Assembly: GCF_900091565.1 (NCBI RefSeq)
Contig: NZ_FMCV01000015.1
Location: 81,976 to 145,975, forward strand
Direction: 5' to 3'
Source: Micromonospora marina
GTDB taxonomy: Bacteria; Actinomycetota; Actinomycetes; Mycobacteriales; Micromonosporaceae
Length of the DNA: 64,000 nt
Shown: in pieces, positions 15,690-25,328 of the stretch
Numbering within the stretch: the first letter of the stretch is position 1
Layout of the letters: the number at the start of each line of letters is the position of its first letter
Position numbers and translations under genes: made by a program
The notes under the pieces: model-generated
Told to the model about the DNA's origin: nothing
Seen by the model: the letters and a program-made list of their open reading frames with translations, nothing else
Database searches by the model: none

Positions 15690-16955
15690 CTACCGCCCGG
15701 TGCCGGCGTAGACGACGGCTTCGGTGTCACCACCCAGCTCGAAGGCGTCGTGGATGGCGCGGACCGCCTTGTCGAGGTCGGTGTCGCGGCAGACCACGGA
15801 GACCCGGATCTCCGACGTGGAGATCATCTCGATGTTCACACCGGCCGCGCCGAGCGCGGCGAAGAAGCCGGCGGCGACGCCCGGGTGCGAGCGCATGCCC
15901 GCGCCGATCAGGGAGACCTTGCCGACGTGGTCGTCGTACAGCAGGCCCTTGAACTTGACCGACTCCTGGATCTTGCTGAGCGCGGTCATCGCGGTCGGGC
16001 CGTCGGCCTTGGGCAGCGTGAACGAGATGTCCGTGCGGCCGGTGCCCTCGGTGGACACGTTCTGCACGATCATGTCGATGTTGATCTCCGCGCCGGCCAC
16101 GGTGTCGAAGATCGACGCGGCGGCGCCCGGCTCGTCGGGCACGCCGACGATCGTGATCTTCGCTTCGCTGCGGTCGTGGGCGACCCCGGTGATCAGTGCC
16201 TGTTCCACAGGAAGGTCCTCCATCGATCCGGTGACCATCGTGCCGGTGTTGGTCGAGTATGACGAACGGACGTGGATCGGCAACCCCGCGCGCCGCGCGT
16301 ACTCGACGCTGCGCAAGTGCAGCACCTTCGCGCCGCAGGCGGCCAGCTCCAGCATCTCCTCGTAGGTGATCCGCTTGATGTGCCGGGCGTTCGGCACGAT
16401 GCGCGGGTCGGCGGTGAAGATCCCGTCCACGTCGGTGTAGATCTCGCAGACGTCCGCCTGCAGCGCGGCGGCGAGCGCCACGGCCGTGGTGTCCGAGCCG
16501 CCCCGCCCCAGCGTGGTCACGTCCTTGGTGTCCTGCGAGACGCCCTGGAAGCCGGCCACGATGACCACCGCGCCCTCGTCCAGCGCGCCCTTGAGCCGCC
16601 CCGGGGTCACGTCGATGATCCGGGCCCGGCCGTGCACCGAGGTGGTGATCACGCCGGCCTGGGAACCGGTGAACGAGCGGGCCTCGTACCCCAGGTTGTG
16701 GATCGCCATGGCGAGCAGCGCCATGGAGATCCGCTCCCCGGCGGTGAGCAGCATGTCCAGCTCACGGCCCGGCGGCAGCGGGCTGACCTGGTTGGCCAGG
16801 TCGAGCAGCTCGTCGGTGGTGTCGCCCATGGCGGACACCACCACGACCACGTCGTCGCCGGCCTTGCGCGCGGCCACGATGCGCTCGGCCACCCGCTTGA
16901 TCCGCTCGGCGTTGGCGACGGAGGACCCGCCGTACTTCTGCACCACGAGTGCCAC
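15690..16955 (-). CDS. ask: Aspartate kinase (alpha subunit, with internal beta start)
   Basis: A 421-residue enzyme phosphorylating aspartate, the first step to lysine, threonine and methionine. KYGGSS (7-12) is the kinase signature; FTGSQAGV and the TLGRGGSDTTA loop follow. Two ACT domains (about 265-340 and 345-415) bind the feedback amino acids. Start: GTG 16955 behind a GGGAGGGAG ribosome-binding site. An internal GTG at 16208 with its own GGAGGA would give a 172-residue beta subunit made of the ACT domains. The alpha and beta sizes match Corynebacterium LysC. It is first in the ask-asd operon. Confidence 0.96.
   Translation of the reverse strand: MALVVQKYGGSSVANAERIKRVAERIVAARKAGDDVVVVVSAMGDTTDELLDLANQVSPLPPGRELDMLLTAGERISMALLAMAIHNLGYEARSFTGSQAGVITTSVHGRARIIDVTPGRLKGALDEGAVVIVAGFQGVSQDTKDVTTLGRGGSDTTAVALAAALQADVCEIYTDVDGIFTADPRIVPNARHIKRITYEEMLELAACGAKVLHLRSVEYARRAGLPIHVRSSYSTNTGTMVTGSMEDLPVEQALITGVAHDRSEAKITIVGVPDEPGAAASIFDTVAGAEINIDMIVQNVSTEGTGRTDISFTLPKADGPTAMTALSKIQESVKFKGLLYDDHVGKVSLIGAGMRSHPGVAAGFFAALGAAGVNIEMISTSEIRVSVVCRDTDLDKAVRAIHDAFELGGDTEAVVYAGTGR
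16206..16221 (-). promoter_or_regulatory. Internal ribosome-binding site and GTG start for the Ask beta subunit
   Basis: GGAGGA at 16221-16216 stands 7 nt before an in-frame GTG (16208-16206, codon 250). The product would begin VEQALITGVAHD, the same position as beta subunits of other actinobacterial aspartokinases. Confidence 0.65.
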
Positions 16956-17193
16956 GACGGTGCACTCCCTCCCAGCGACGACCCTGAGCGTGCCGACGCC
17001 GCCGGGTCTCTCGGTCCGGCGGCGCGTGTCAGACCGCCTCAGCCTATCGGGCGGGCCGCGAGGCCGGGTCGGGTGATCCCACCATCCGGCCCCGCCGTGG
17101 GGCGGCTCACCAGCCCGGGAGTACGCGACACGCCAAGCGGTACAGCCGTACGGTGGGCTGACCGGGACCACACCCACCACGCAGAATGAGCCG

Positions 17194-17949
17194 GTGCACG
17201 CTCATCGACGTGCGGCCCGCCTGACCGGCGTGCTCGCGCTCACCCTGCCGGTACTGCTGGCCGCCTGCGACGGCGGCTCTCCCGAGGCGGCGCCCACCGG
17301 CACCGCCGACCCGGTCCCGGTGCAGGTCGACGCCGCCCGCGACGAACTGGCCGGGCTGGCCGCCGCGGCGCAGGACCGGCACCTCACCGCCACGTACGCG
17401 TTCACCCCCGCCGAGGGCGCGCCCCGGACGGTGTCGGTGACCAGCGCCAACGACGGCAGCTGGCGGGTCGACGTACCCGGCTGGGCGCACGCCGGCACGG
17501 TGGACGTCTCGCTCGCCGGCACCCCCGACGGGCTGTTCCAGTGCGCGCTGCCCTCGGCCGGCTGGACGCAGGCGGCGACGTGCGTCCGCCTCGGCGACGC
17601 CGACGACGCGGTGCCGCGCCGGCTGGACCCCCGGGTGCAGCATCCGTTCACCGACTGGCTGGAGGTGCTGACCGACCGGCGCGCGCCGCTCGCGGTCTCC
17701 CCCGCCGAGCCGCTACCCGGTGCCGACGGCCCCTGCTACACGGTCGACAGCACCTCCGCGTCGCTGAACGCGCCGCTGGACGTAGGCATCTACTGCTTCC
17801 GCCAGGACGGCACACCCGCGGCGGTACGGGCCGGATTCGGCACCCTCACGCTGACCGGCGAGCCCGGTGCCGCGCCGGGCACCGTCGAGCTGGCCGGAGC
17901 GGTGACCGACGGCGAGCCGGTCGGACGGGACGCCCCGGGAACGCCGTGA
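17194..17949 (+). CDS. Putative lipoprotein of unknown function
   Basis: A 251-residue exported protein. The signal peptide ends in the lipobox LLAAC (Cys near residue 25), so it should be lipid-anchored outside the membrane. The mature part is beta-rich with four cysteines (FQCALP, ATCVRL, GPCYTV, IYCFRQ) that could form two disulfides. No family is recognised. The GTG start follows CAGAAT by 6 nt and has no ribosome-binding site, so it may be leaderless. It diverges from ask and converges with a decayed ArsR-type gene. Confidence 0.75.
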   Translation: MHAHRRAARLTGVLALTLPVLLAACDGGSPEAAPTGTADPVPVQVDAARDELAGLAAAAQDRHLTATYAFTPAEGAPRTVSVTSANDGSWRVDVPGWAHAGTVDVSLAGTPDGLFQCALPSAGWTQAATCVRLGDADDAVPRRLDPRVQHPFTDWLEVLTDRRAPLAVSPAEPLPGADGPCYTVDSTSASLNAPLDVGIYCFRQDGTPAAVRAGFGTLTLTGEPGAAPGTVELAGAVTDGEPVGRDAPGTP

Positions 17950-17959
17950 CGCGGCCCGC

Positions 17960-18143
17960 TCAGCCGCCCCGCGCCGCGCGCAGCAACGCGGCGCCGACCT
18001 CGGTGTTGCGGTAGAGCACGTGCCGCCCGGACCGGGACCGGGTGACCAGACCGGCGGCGTGCAGCGCGGAGAGGTGCTGGGACACGGGCACTGCTCGACG
18101 CCGACGTCGCGTACCGTGCGGCCCGGCTCGGCTCACCGGTCAT
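17960..18143 (-). pseudogene. Decayed ArsR-family winged-helix regulator
   Basis: Pieces of an ArsR protein occur in three frames, in order. MTGEPSRA starts at 18143; TVRDVGVEQ follows in a second frame; then AVPVSQHLSALHAAGLVTR leads to SGRHVLYRNTEVGAALL and a stop at 17960 in a third. VSQHLSALHAAGLV is the DNA-recognition helix and HVLYR the wing of ArsR regulators. Even joined, the N-terminal helices are missing, so at least two frameshifts and a deletion have occurred. No reading frame could give a working regulator. Confidence 0.7.
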
Positions 18144-18295
18144 GGGGGCCAGAGAGCATCCGCACCGCCGTCCGCGACGTCGTACCACCGGCCGGGCCGA
18201 CCCGCGCCCCGGCTACCAGACGTGGTGAAGTCCTCCGACTCGGTGACTCCGGTCCCATAGTCCGGACCAGCCTTCCCACGACACGTCCCACCACG

Positions 18296-18301
18296 TAGGG
18301 T
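18296..18301 (+). promoter_or_regulatory. -10 element (TAGGGT) of the leu leader transcript
   Basis: TAGGGT ends 9 nt before the ATG of the leader peptide. No ribosome-binding site precedes that ATG, as expected for a leaderless transcript. Confidence 0.5.
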
Positions 18302-18310
18302 GACCCTGTC

Positions 18311-18355
18311 ATGTGGCACGCGTACCTTCTCCTTGGCTGCCGCGACGAGGCCTGA
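18311..18355 (+). CDS. leuL: leu operon leader peptide (MWHAYLLLGCRDEA)
   Basis: A 14-codon open frame with three consecutive Leu codons, CTT CTC CTT, 144 bp ahead of leuA. CTT is very rarely used in the genes of this window, which would make translation sensitive to charged tRNA-Leu. The frame ends inside the loop of an 11-bp hairpin. Attenuator-like leaders ahead of leuA are known in actinobacteria; here the peptide, promoter and hairpin are seen directly and the regulatory function is inferred. Confidence 0.65.
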   Translation: MWHAYLLLGCRDEA

Positions 18356-18376
18356 CCGGCCGGCACCTCGTCGCGG
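18340..18376 (+). promoter_or_regulatory. Hairpin of the leu attenuator region
   Basis: Perfect 11-bp stem (18340-18350 with 18366-18376) overlapping the last codons and stop of the leader peptide. No T-tract follows, and no clear alternative terminator hairpin was found between 18377 and 18498, so the exact switching structures remain unresolved. Confidence 0.55.
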
Positions 18377-18498
18377 AGTGGAAACGCGCCGTCCAGCACA
18401 TCCGATCTTCCTCTCGGCACCGCCGCGCACCGTCGCCCGGCATCTCGCCGACACCTTTCCGATCTGCTGACGCCACATGTTCCAGGGAGCACTCCGAG

Positions 18499-20244
18499 AT
18501 GGCTCAACCTGTCACCGAGACCGATCCGTTCGCCCGCCAGCGCCCCAGCCGGATGCCGGTCCACCGCTACGTTCCGTACGACCGTGAGTTCGGCGTCGAA
18601 CTGCCGGACCGCTCCTGGCCGACCCGCCGCGTCGAGGCCGCGCCCCGCTGGTGCGCGGTCGACCTCCGCGACGGCAACCAGGCGCTGATCGACCCGATGT
18701 CGCCCGAGCGCAAGCGGCGGATGTTCCAGCTCCTGGTGCAGATGGGCTACAAGGAGATCGAGGTCGGCTTCCCGTCGGCGAGCCAGACCGACTACGACTT
18801 CGTCCGGCAGCTGATCGAGCAGGACCTGATCCCCTCCGACGTCACCATCCAGGTGCTGACCCAGTGCCGGGAGCACCTGATCGAGCGGACCTTCGAGTCG
18901 CTGCGCGGCGCCCACCGGGCCATCGTGCACTTCTACAACTCCACCTCGACGCTGCAGCGCCGGGTCGTCTTCGGCCTGGACCGCGACGGCATCACCGACA
19001 TCGCCACGCAGGGCGCGCGGCTGTGCCAGAAGTACGCGGAGATCCACACCCCGGACACCGACATCCACTACGAGTACTCGCCGGAGTCGTACACGGGCAC
19101 CGAGCTGGAGTACGCGCTGGAGGTCTGCTCGGCGGTGATCGACGTGATCGACCCGACGCCGGACCGGAAGCTGATCATCAACTTGCCGGCCACCGTCGAG
19201 ATGGCGATGCCGAACGTCTACGCCGACTCGATCGAGTGGATGCACCGGCGTCTGCCCCGGCGGGACAGCCTGGTGCTGAGCCTGCACCCGCACAACGACC
19301 GGGGCACCGGCGTGGCCGCCGCCGAGCTGGGCCTGCTGGCCGGCGCCGACCGGATCGAGGGCTGCCTGTTCGGCAACGGCGAGCGCACCGGCAACGTCGA
19401 CCTGGTGACGCTGGGCCTGAACATGTTCTCCCAGGGCATCGACCCGATGATCGACTTCTCCAACATCGACGAGATCAAGCGCGCCGTCGAGTACTGCAAC
19501 CAACTGCCGGTGCACGAGCGCCACCCGTACGCGGGCGACCTGGTCTACACCGCGTTCTCCGGCTCGCACCAGGACGCGATCAACAAGGGCTTCGCCGCGC
19601 TGAACGCCGACGCCACGGCGGCCGGGGTGCCGGTCGACGACTTCACCTGGGCGGTGCCCTACCTGCCGGTCGACCCGAAGGACCTGGGCCGCACCTACGA
19701 GGCGGTCATCCGGGTCAACTCGCAGTCCGGCAAGGGCGGCGTCGCGTACATCATGAAGACCGAGCACCAGCTCGACCTGCCGCGCCGCCTCCAGATCGAG
19801 TTCTCCGGCGTGGTGCAGCATGTCACCGACCACGACGGCGGCGAGGTCGACCCGGCCACCATGTGGGAGATCTTCGCCCGCAACTACCTGGTCGACCACC
19901 AGGTCGACCCGGCCGTGAGGCTGGCCGGCTACACGATCGGCACCGTCGACGGCAAGGTCGAGATCGACGCCCGCGTCGGCTTCGGCGGCGAGACGCGCGC
20001 GCTCACCGCCGTCGGCAACGGCCCGATCGACGCGTACGTCAACGCGTTGCAGTCGCTGGGCGTGGCGGTACGGGTGCTCGACTACCACGAGCACGCGCTG
20101 TCCTCCGGCGGCGACGCACAGGCCGCCGCGTACGTGGAGTGCGAGGTGGACGGCCGCACGGTGTGGGGCGTCGGGGTGGACGCCAACATCGTCACCGCGT
20201 CGATCAAGGCGGTCACGAGCGCGGTGAACCGCACCCGCGCCTGA
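18499..20244 (+). CDS. leuA: 2-isopropylmalate synthase
   Basis: A 581-residue enzyme condensing acetyl-CoA with 2-ketoisovalerate, the committed step of leucine synthesis. The TIM-barrel has VDLRDGNQ (R57, D58), the metal ligands H263 and H265 in HPHND, and the GNGERTGN loop. A linker leads to the C-terminal LeuA dimer/regulatory domain (about 430-581) that binds leucine for feedback. The long N-terminal extension with VPYDRE is typical of the actinobacterial long form. The ATG follows GGGAG. The upstream leader suggests added control by leucine supply. Confidence 0.97.
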   Translation: MAQPVTETDPFARQRPSRMPVHRYVPYDREFGVELPDRSWPTRRVEAAPRWCAVDLRDGNQALIDPMSPERKRRMFQLLVQMGYKEIEVGFPSASQTDYDFVRQLIEQDLIPSDVTIQVLTQCREHLIERTFESLRGAHRAIVHFYNSTSTLQRRVVFGLDRDGITDIATQGARLCQKYAEIHTPDTDIHYEYSPESYTGTELEYALEVCSAVIDVIDPTPDRKLIINLPATVEMAMPNVYADSIEWMHRRLPRRDSLVLSLHPHNDRGTGVAAAELGLLAGADRIEGCLFGNGERTGNVDLVTLGLNMFSQGIDPMIDFSNIDEIKRAVEYCNQLPVHERHPYAGDLVYTAFSGSHQDAINKGFAALNADATAAGVPVDDFTWAVPYLPVDPKDLGRTYEAVIRVNSQSGKGGVAYIMKTEHQLDLPRRLQIEFSGVVQHVTDHDGGEVDPATMWEIFARNYLVDHQVDPAVRLAGYTIGTVDGKVEIDARVGFGGETRALTAVGNGPIDAYVNALQSLGVAVRVLDYHEHALSSGGDAQAAAYVECEVDGRTVWGVGVDANIVTASIKAVTSAVNRTRA

Positions 20245-20249
20245 GGTGC

Positions 20250-20376
20250 AAGGAAGGGCCCCTTCTTAACGCGTCACGCATAGAAAGGGGCCCTTCTTAA
20301 CATCCGCGCCCGAATGGTCCGAGTGTTAACAGGGGTCCCTTCCTCTACCGGAGGCGTTAAGAAGGGGCCCTTCCTT
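20250..20376. repeat. Cluster of four GGAAGGGCCCCTTCTTAAC-type intergenic repeats
   Basis: Four related 20-23 bp units lie in 127 bp. Units at 20250-20272 and 20283-20301 are in plus orientation; units at 20325-20344 and 20354-20376 are inverted. The first and last are exact 23-bp reverse complements, and each unit is itself nearly palindromic around GGGCCC. The cluster lies between the converging leuA and MFS genes and could act as a terminator. The MFS reading frame ends inside it. Confidence 0.85.
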
Positions 20377-21792
20377 CCGTGCGGGGCGGTGGATCAGCAC
20401 GGCGGCGAGCACCGCCCCGGCCAGCAACAGACCGGCGCACCACGCCAGCGCCCCCCGGTACGCGTCGGCCAGCGCACCCTTCTGCTCGTACCCGGTGCCG
20501 GACAGCCCGACCAGCAGCGGCAGTGCGGCCACCGCGAGCAGGCCACCGGCCCGGGAGGCGGCGTTGTTGAAGCCGCTCGCCACCCCGGCGAACCGGTCCG
20601 AGACCGCGCCGAGCACCGACGTGGTCAGCGGCGCGACCACGAACGTGAGCCCGGCGCCGAACAACGCCACGCCCGGCAGCACGTCCACCCAGTACGACGC
20701 GCCCGGCCCGACCCGGCGCAGCAGCAGCAGACCCGCCGCGGCGATCACCGGGCCGACGGCGAGCAGCAGCCGGGGGCCGATACGGACCGACAGCGCGCCT
20801 GCCCGCGGCGAGCCGAACAGCAGCAGCACCGTCATCGGCACGGTGGCCAGGCCGGTGAGCAGCGCCGACCAGCCGACCACGTTCTGCAGGTAGACGGCGA
20901 GGAAGAAGGTGAACCCGCCGAGCGCCGCGTACACCACCACCGTGAAGACGTTCAGCACGGAGAACAGCCGGCTGGAGAACAGCCCGGTGGGCAGCATCGC
21001 GGTGTCGCCGCGCCGCCGCTCGACGAGCACGAAGACCACCACGGCGACCACCCCGAGCACCGCCGCGACCAGCACCGCCGGGGAGGCGCCCTGCGCCGGG
21101 GCGTCGATCAGCGCGTACGTGACGCCGCCGAGCGCGAGCGCGCCGAGCAGCGCCCCGGCCACGTCGAACCGCCGGCCGCCCCCGGTACGCGAGACCTCCT
21201 CGTCCCGGCTCTCCGGCACCCAGCGCAGCGCGGCGAGTAGAACGCCGACGGCCAGCGGCAGGTTGACGAAGAAGATCCATCGCCAGGAGAGCGTGTCGAT
21301 CAGCCAGCCGCCGAGCAGCGGACCGAGCGCCGTGGACACCCCGGACAGCCCGGACCAGGTGCCGATGGCCCGGCCCCTGTCGTCCGGGTGGAAGCTGGCC
21401 TGCAGCACTGACAGCGACCCGGGGGTGAGCAGCGCCCCGCCCGCGCCCTGGAGGAACCGGGCGGCGACGAGCCATCCGGTGTCCTGGGCCAGCCCGCAGA
21501 GCACCGACGCCACCGCGAACCAGACCACGCCGAGCAGGAAGACGCGCCGCCGGCCGAACCGGTCCCCGAGTGCGCCGCCGAGCAGCACGAACGCGGCGAG
21601 CATGAGCAGGTAGCCGTTGATGGTCCACTGCAGACCGGCGACTGTGGCGTCCAGTTCGGCGCCGAGGCGTGGCAGCGCGACGTTGACGACTGTGCTGTCC
21701 AGGAACACCATGCCCGAGGCGAGGATCGCGGCGAGCAGCGTGCCGCGTCCGGCGGCGGAGCCGGTACGCAGCGCGGAAGCGGGTGCTGTCAC
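20326..21792 (-). CDS. MFS drug-efflux transporter of the DHA2 (EmrB/QacA) family
   Basis: A 488-residue protein with 14 predicted helices. Helix 1 carries LDSTVVNVALP, the motif D1 of 14-helix drug:H+ antiporters; the 2-3 loop has GDRFGRRRVFL (motif A); and GPLLGGWLI is motif C of antiporters. It probably exports a hydrophobic drug or metabolite. Its last about 15 residues (KEGPLLNASGRGRDPC) and its stop codon are encoded by the intergenic repeat cluster, so the original end was probably lost or replaced. The last helix is intact, so function may remain. It diverges from the HNH nuclease gene. Confidence 0.9.
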   Translation of the reverse strand: MTAPASALRTGSAAGRGTLLAAILASGMVFLDSTVVNVALPRLGAELDATVAGLQWTINGYLLMLAAFVLLGGALGDRFGRRRVFLLGVVWFAVASVLCGLAQDTGWLVAARFLQGAGGALLTPGSLSVLQASFHPDDRGRAIGTWSGLSGVSTALGPLLGGWLIDTLSWRWIFFVNLPLAVGVLLAALRWVPESRDEEVSRTGGGRRFDVAGALLGALALGGVTYALIDAPAQGASPAVLVAAVLGVVAVVVFVLVERRRGDTAMLPTGLFSSRLFSVLNVFTVVVYAALGGFTFFLAVYLQNVVGWSALLTGLATVPMTVLLLFGSPRAGALSVRIGPRLLLAVGPVIAAAGLLLLRRVGPGASYWVDVLPGVALFGAGLTFVVAPLTTSVLGAVSDRFAGVASGFNNAASRAGGLLAVAALPLLVGLSGTGYEQKGALADAYRGALAWCAGLLLAGAVLAAVLIHRPARKEGPLLNASGRGRDPC

Positions 21793-21900
21793 GTCTCACC
21801 ACTCTGCCCGCCGCCCACCCTCGACGCCACGAATCACGTAAACCGCCGCCGGGTACTGTGCGGACTCGCCCGGAGCACGCAAGCTGGAGAGGTGTCGTCT

Positions 21901-22560
21901 GTGCGTACCAGATCAGGAGCCCGAGCCGGGCTGGCGGCCGCGCTGAGCGCGGTGCTCGCCCTCGGCGTGGCCGGCTGCGACGTGTCGGTCACCGAGCCGG
22001 AGGTGCCACCGAGTGCCACCGGCAACGTCAACAAGCAGCTCGGTGAGCTGACGGTGGCGACCGCCGGGTCGATGAAGGGCTACAGCCGCTCCCGTTTCCC
22101 GCACTGGCGGGACACCGGTAAGAACTGCGACGTACGCGACAGCGTGCTGCAACGCGACGGCGAGGGCATCAAGTTGTCCGGCTGCAACGTGGTGGGTGGC
22201 CGGTGGGAGAGCGTCTACGACGGGATGGTGCTGAACGATCCGTCGGACGTGGACATCGACCACACCGTGCCGTTGGCCGCGGCGTGGCGCTCGGGCGCGG
22301 CGGAGTGGGACGACTCGAAGCGCGGTGACTTCGCCAACGACCTGACCCGGCCGCAGCTCATCGCGGTTTCGGCGCGGTCCAACCGGGCAAAGGGTGACCA
22401 GGATCCGTCCCAGTGGAAGCCGTCGAACCGGTCGTCCTGGTGTCAGTACGCGGCCGACTGGGTGACGGTCAAGCACTACTGGCGGCTGGCTGTGACGAGT
22501 GCCGAGAAGGCCGCTCTCACCGAAATGCTGGAGGGCTGCACATGGGCGAGCAAACCGTGA
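21901..22560 (+). CDS. Secreted HNH-type nuclease lipoprotein (DUF1524-like)
   Basis: A 219-residue exported protein. The signal peptide ends in a lipobox (LGVAGC). The mature domain has DIDHTVPLAAAW, the DHxxPL core of the DUF1524/GmrSD C-terminal HNH fold, followed by FANDLTRPQLIAVSARSNRAKGD and KHYW; this Asn/Lys arrangement is usual for the family. Probably a cell-surface or released nuclease. Four cysteines may form disulfides. Start: GTG 21901 has GGAGAG at 9 nt; the GTG 9 nt upstream lies too close to it. Its end overlaps the next gene by 19 bp. Confidence 0.85.
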   Translation: MRTRSGARAGLAAALSAVLALGVAGCDVSVTEPEVPPSATGNVNKQLGELTVATAGSMKGYSRSRFPHWRDTGKNCDVRDSVLQRDGEGIKLSGCNVVGGRWESVYDGMVLNDPSDVDIDHTVPLAAAWRSGAAEWDDSKRGDFANDLTRPQLIAVSARSNRAKGDQDPSQWKPSNRSSWCQYAADWVTVKHYWRLAVTSAEKAALTEMLEGCTWASKP

Positions 22561-22988
22561 CCGGGCCGGACGCGACACCGGCGCCGGAGGCAGGCGACGC
22601 ACCGGAGTCCGCACCGGCCGGCCCGGCCTCGGCCGGGATGACTGCGGACGGCCGGCAGCCGGAGTCCGCGGACGTCGCCGGGGCGGGCATGACCGCCGAC
22701 GCGGTGCCGGGCGCACCGGCCGGGGGCGCACCGGGCGGACCGGCGGACCGCACCTCGGACGTCACCGCGGGTCCGGGCGGGGTCATGACGGACGAGGTGG
22801 GCGTGGTGACCGGCGAGTTGACGCTGCGCACCGAGCACGCCGACGGCCGGGTGACGCTGCGGGTGCAGTACAAGGACGCCGACGAGTGGTACGCGGTCAC
22901 CGGCGGTTCCGCGCCACTGGCCGACCCGGCCGCGCTGGACGCCGTGCACACCATCGCGGTGGGCCTGCTCGACCGCCCTGAGGGCTGA
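22542..22988 (+). CDS. Hypothetical protein coupled to the HNH nuclease gene
   Basis: A 148-residue protein with a long low-complexity start (residues 1-80, Ala/Pro/Gly/Thr) and a compact C-terminal part (VVTGELTLRTEHADGRVTLRV and YKDADEWYAVTGG) that looks like a small beta-sheet domain. The ATG has GGAGG at 7 nt and lies inside the end of the nuclease gene, so translation is probably coupled. A link with the nuclease, for example as immunity or accessory protein, is only a guess. No homologue is recognised. Confidence 0.65.
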   Translation: MGEQTVTGPDATPAPEAGDAPESAPAGPASAGMTADGRQPESADVAGAGMTADAVPGAPAGGAPGGPADRTSDVTAGPGGVMTDEVGVVTGELTLRTEHADGRVTLRVQYKDADEWYAVTGGSAPLADPAALDAVHTIAVGLLDRPEG

Positions 22989-22993
22989 CGGAC

Positions 22994-23038
22994 GACGAGG
23001 CGCGTCCCCGCCCGGTCCGGGTGGGCACGCGCCTCGTC
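22994..23038. terminator. Terminator between the hypothetical gene and the dpp operon
   Basis: 12-bp perfect stem (22994-23005 with 23027-23038) with a 21-nt loop, between converging stops at 22988 and 23043. Confidence 0.75.
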
Positions 23039-23042
23039 AGCG

Positions 23043-24142
<1,100 letters not shown>

Positions 24143-24146
<4 letters not shown>

Positions 24147-25258
24147 GGGGTCTCCTCCTCGCGCGGAGCCGGTCCGGAGCCGGGCACGGCGGGCGGGTCG
24201 GCCGGCTCGGCCTGGGCCGGCACCGCACCCGGTTCGGTGGTCGTCGGCGCGGTCGCGCGGGCGTCCGCCTCCGGGGTCAGGCCGGGAACCGGCACCGGGT
24301 TGACGCAGCGGTAGCTGCGCGCGTCGTGCGTGAGCACCAGTTCCGGCGGTTCGCCGACGCACGCGTCGACGCGGCGGGCGCAGCGCGGGGCGAACGCGCA
24401 GCCGTCCGGCCAGGGCAGCAGGTCACGTACCGAGCCGGGGATGGGATTCAGCCGTTCGCCGCGGCCGGCGTCGAGGCGGGGCACCGAACCGAGCAACCCC
24501 TCGGTGTACGGGTGCCGGGGCTGGCGGAACAGCGGACGGCGGGTGGCGGTCTCCACCACCCGGCCGGCGTACAGCACGTTGATGGTGTCGCACATGCCGG
24601 CGACCACGCCGAGGTCGTGGGTGATCATGACCAGGGCGGTGCCGGAGTCCCGGACCAGGTCCTTGAGCAGTTCCAGGATCTGCGCCTGGATGGTGACGTC
24701 GAGCGCGGTGGTCGGCTCGTCGGCGATCAGCAGCCGGGGCTGGCAGGCGACCGCCATGGCGATCAGCGCCCGCTGCCGCATGCCGCCGGAGAGCTGGTGC
24801 GGGTACTCCTTGAGGCGCCGGCGCGGGTCCGGGATGCCCACCCGGTCCAGCAGGTCGGCCGCCTCCTTGGCGGCCGCCTCGCCCTTCATGCCCCGGTGCC
24901 GGGCGAGCACCTCGGTCACCTGGAGCCCGATCGGGATGACCGGGTTCAACGAGGAGAGCGGATCCTGGAAGATCATCGCGACATCCCGGCCGCGGATGTC
25001 GCGACGGGACCGGTCGTCGAGCTGGAGCAGGTCGTTGCCGTCGAAGACGGCCTTGCCGCCGACCCGCAGGCCCGGCTGCTTCGGCAGCAGGCCCATGATC
25101 GCCAGCGACGTGACGCTCTTGCCGCAGCCGGACTCGCCGACCAGGCCGACCACCTCGCCGGTGTCGACCGAGAAGGACACCCCGTCCACCGCGTGCACGG
25201 TGCGCTGCCCACGACGGGCGAACGTGACGGAGAGGTCGTCCACTTCGAGCAGTGCCAT
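24143..25258 (-). CDS. dppD: Di/oligopeptide ABC transporter ATP-binding protein (DppD/OppD)
   Basis: A 371-residue partner ATPase. Walker A GESGCGKSV, MIFQDPLSSLNP, signature LSGGMRQRALIA, Walker B LLIADEP and MITHDLGVV are all present, with the C-terminal peptide-transporter domain (HPYTEGLLGSVP; cysteines in CAFAPRCARR and SYRCVNP). A Pro/Ala-rich tail of about 50 residues is variable. It follows dppC after 69 bp, the widest gap in the distal part of the operon, so a secondary promoter is possible. Confidence 0.94.
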
Positions 25259-25328
25259 TACCGACCCTCCGTTCGCGACTGCGGGGCTCGCAAGCTCACT
25301 CCTCGCGACTCACACATGACTGACTGAC

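Noticed and set aside
16956..17193. Lysine riboswitch or attenuator upstream of ask
   Set aside because: No Leu/Lys-rich leader, conserved riboswitch core or terminator hairpin was seen in this interval.
20250..20301. Repeat units read as a peptide extension (KEGPLLNA) of leuA or neighbouring frames
   Set aside because: leuA has its own stop at 20244. The peptide appears only in shadow frames, except at the end of the DHA2 transporter, where the frame truly enters the repeat.
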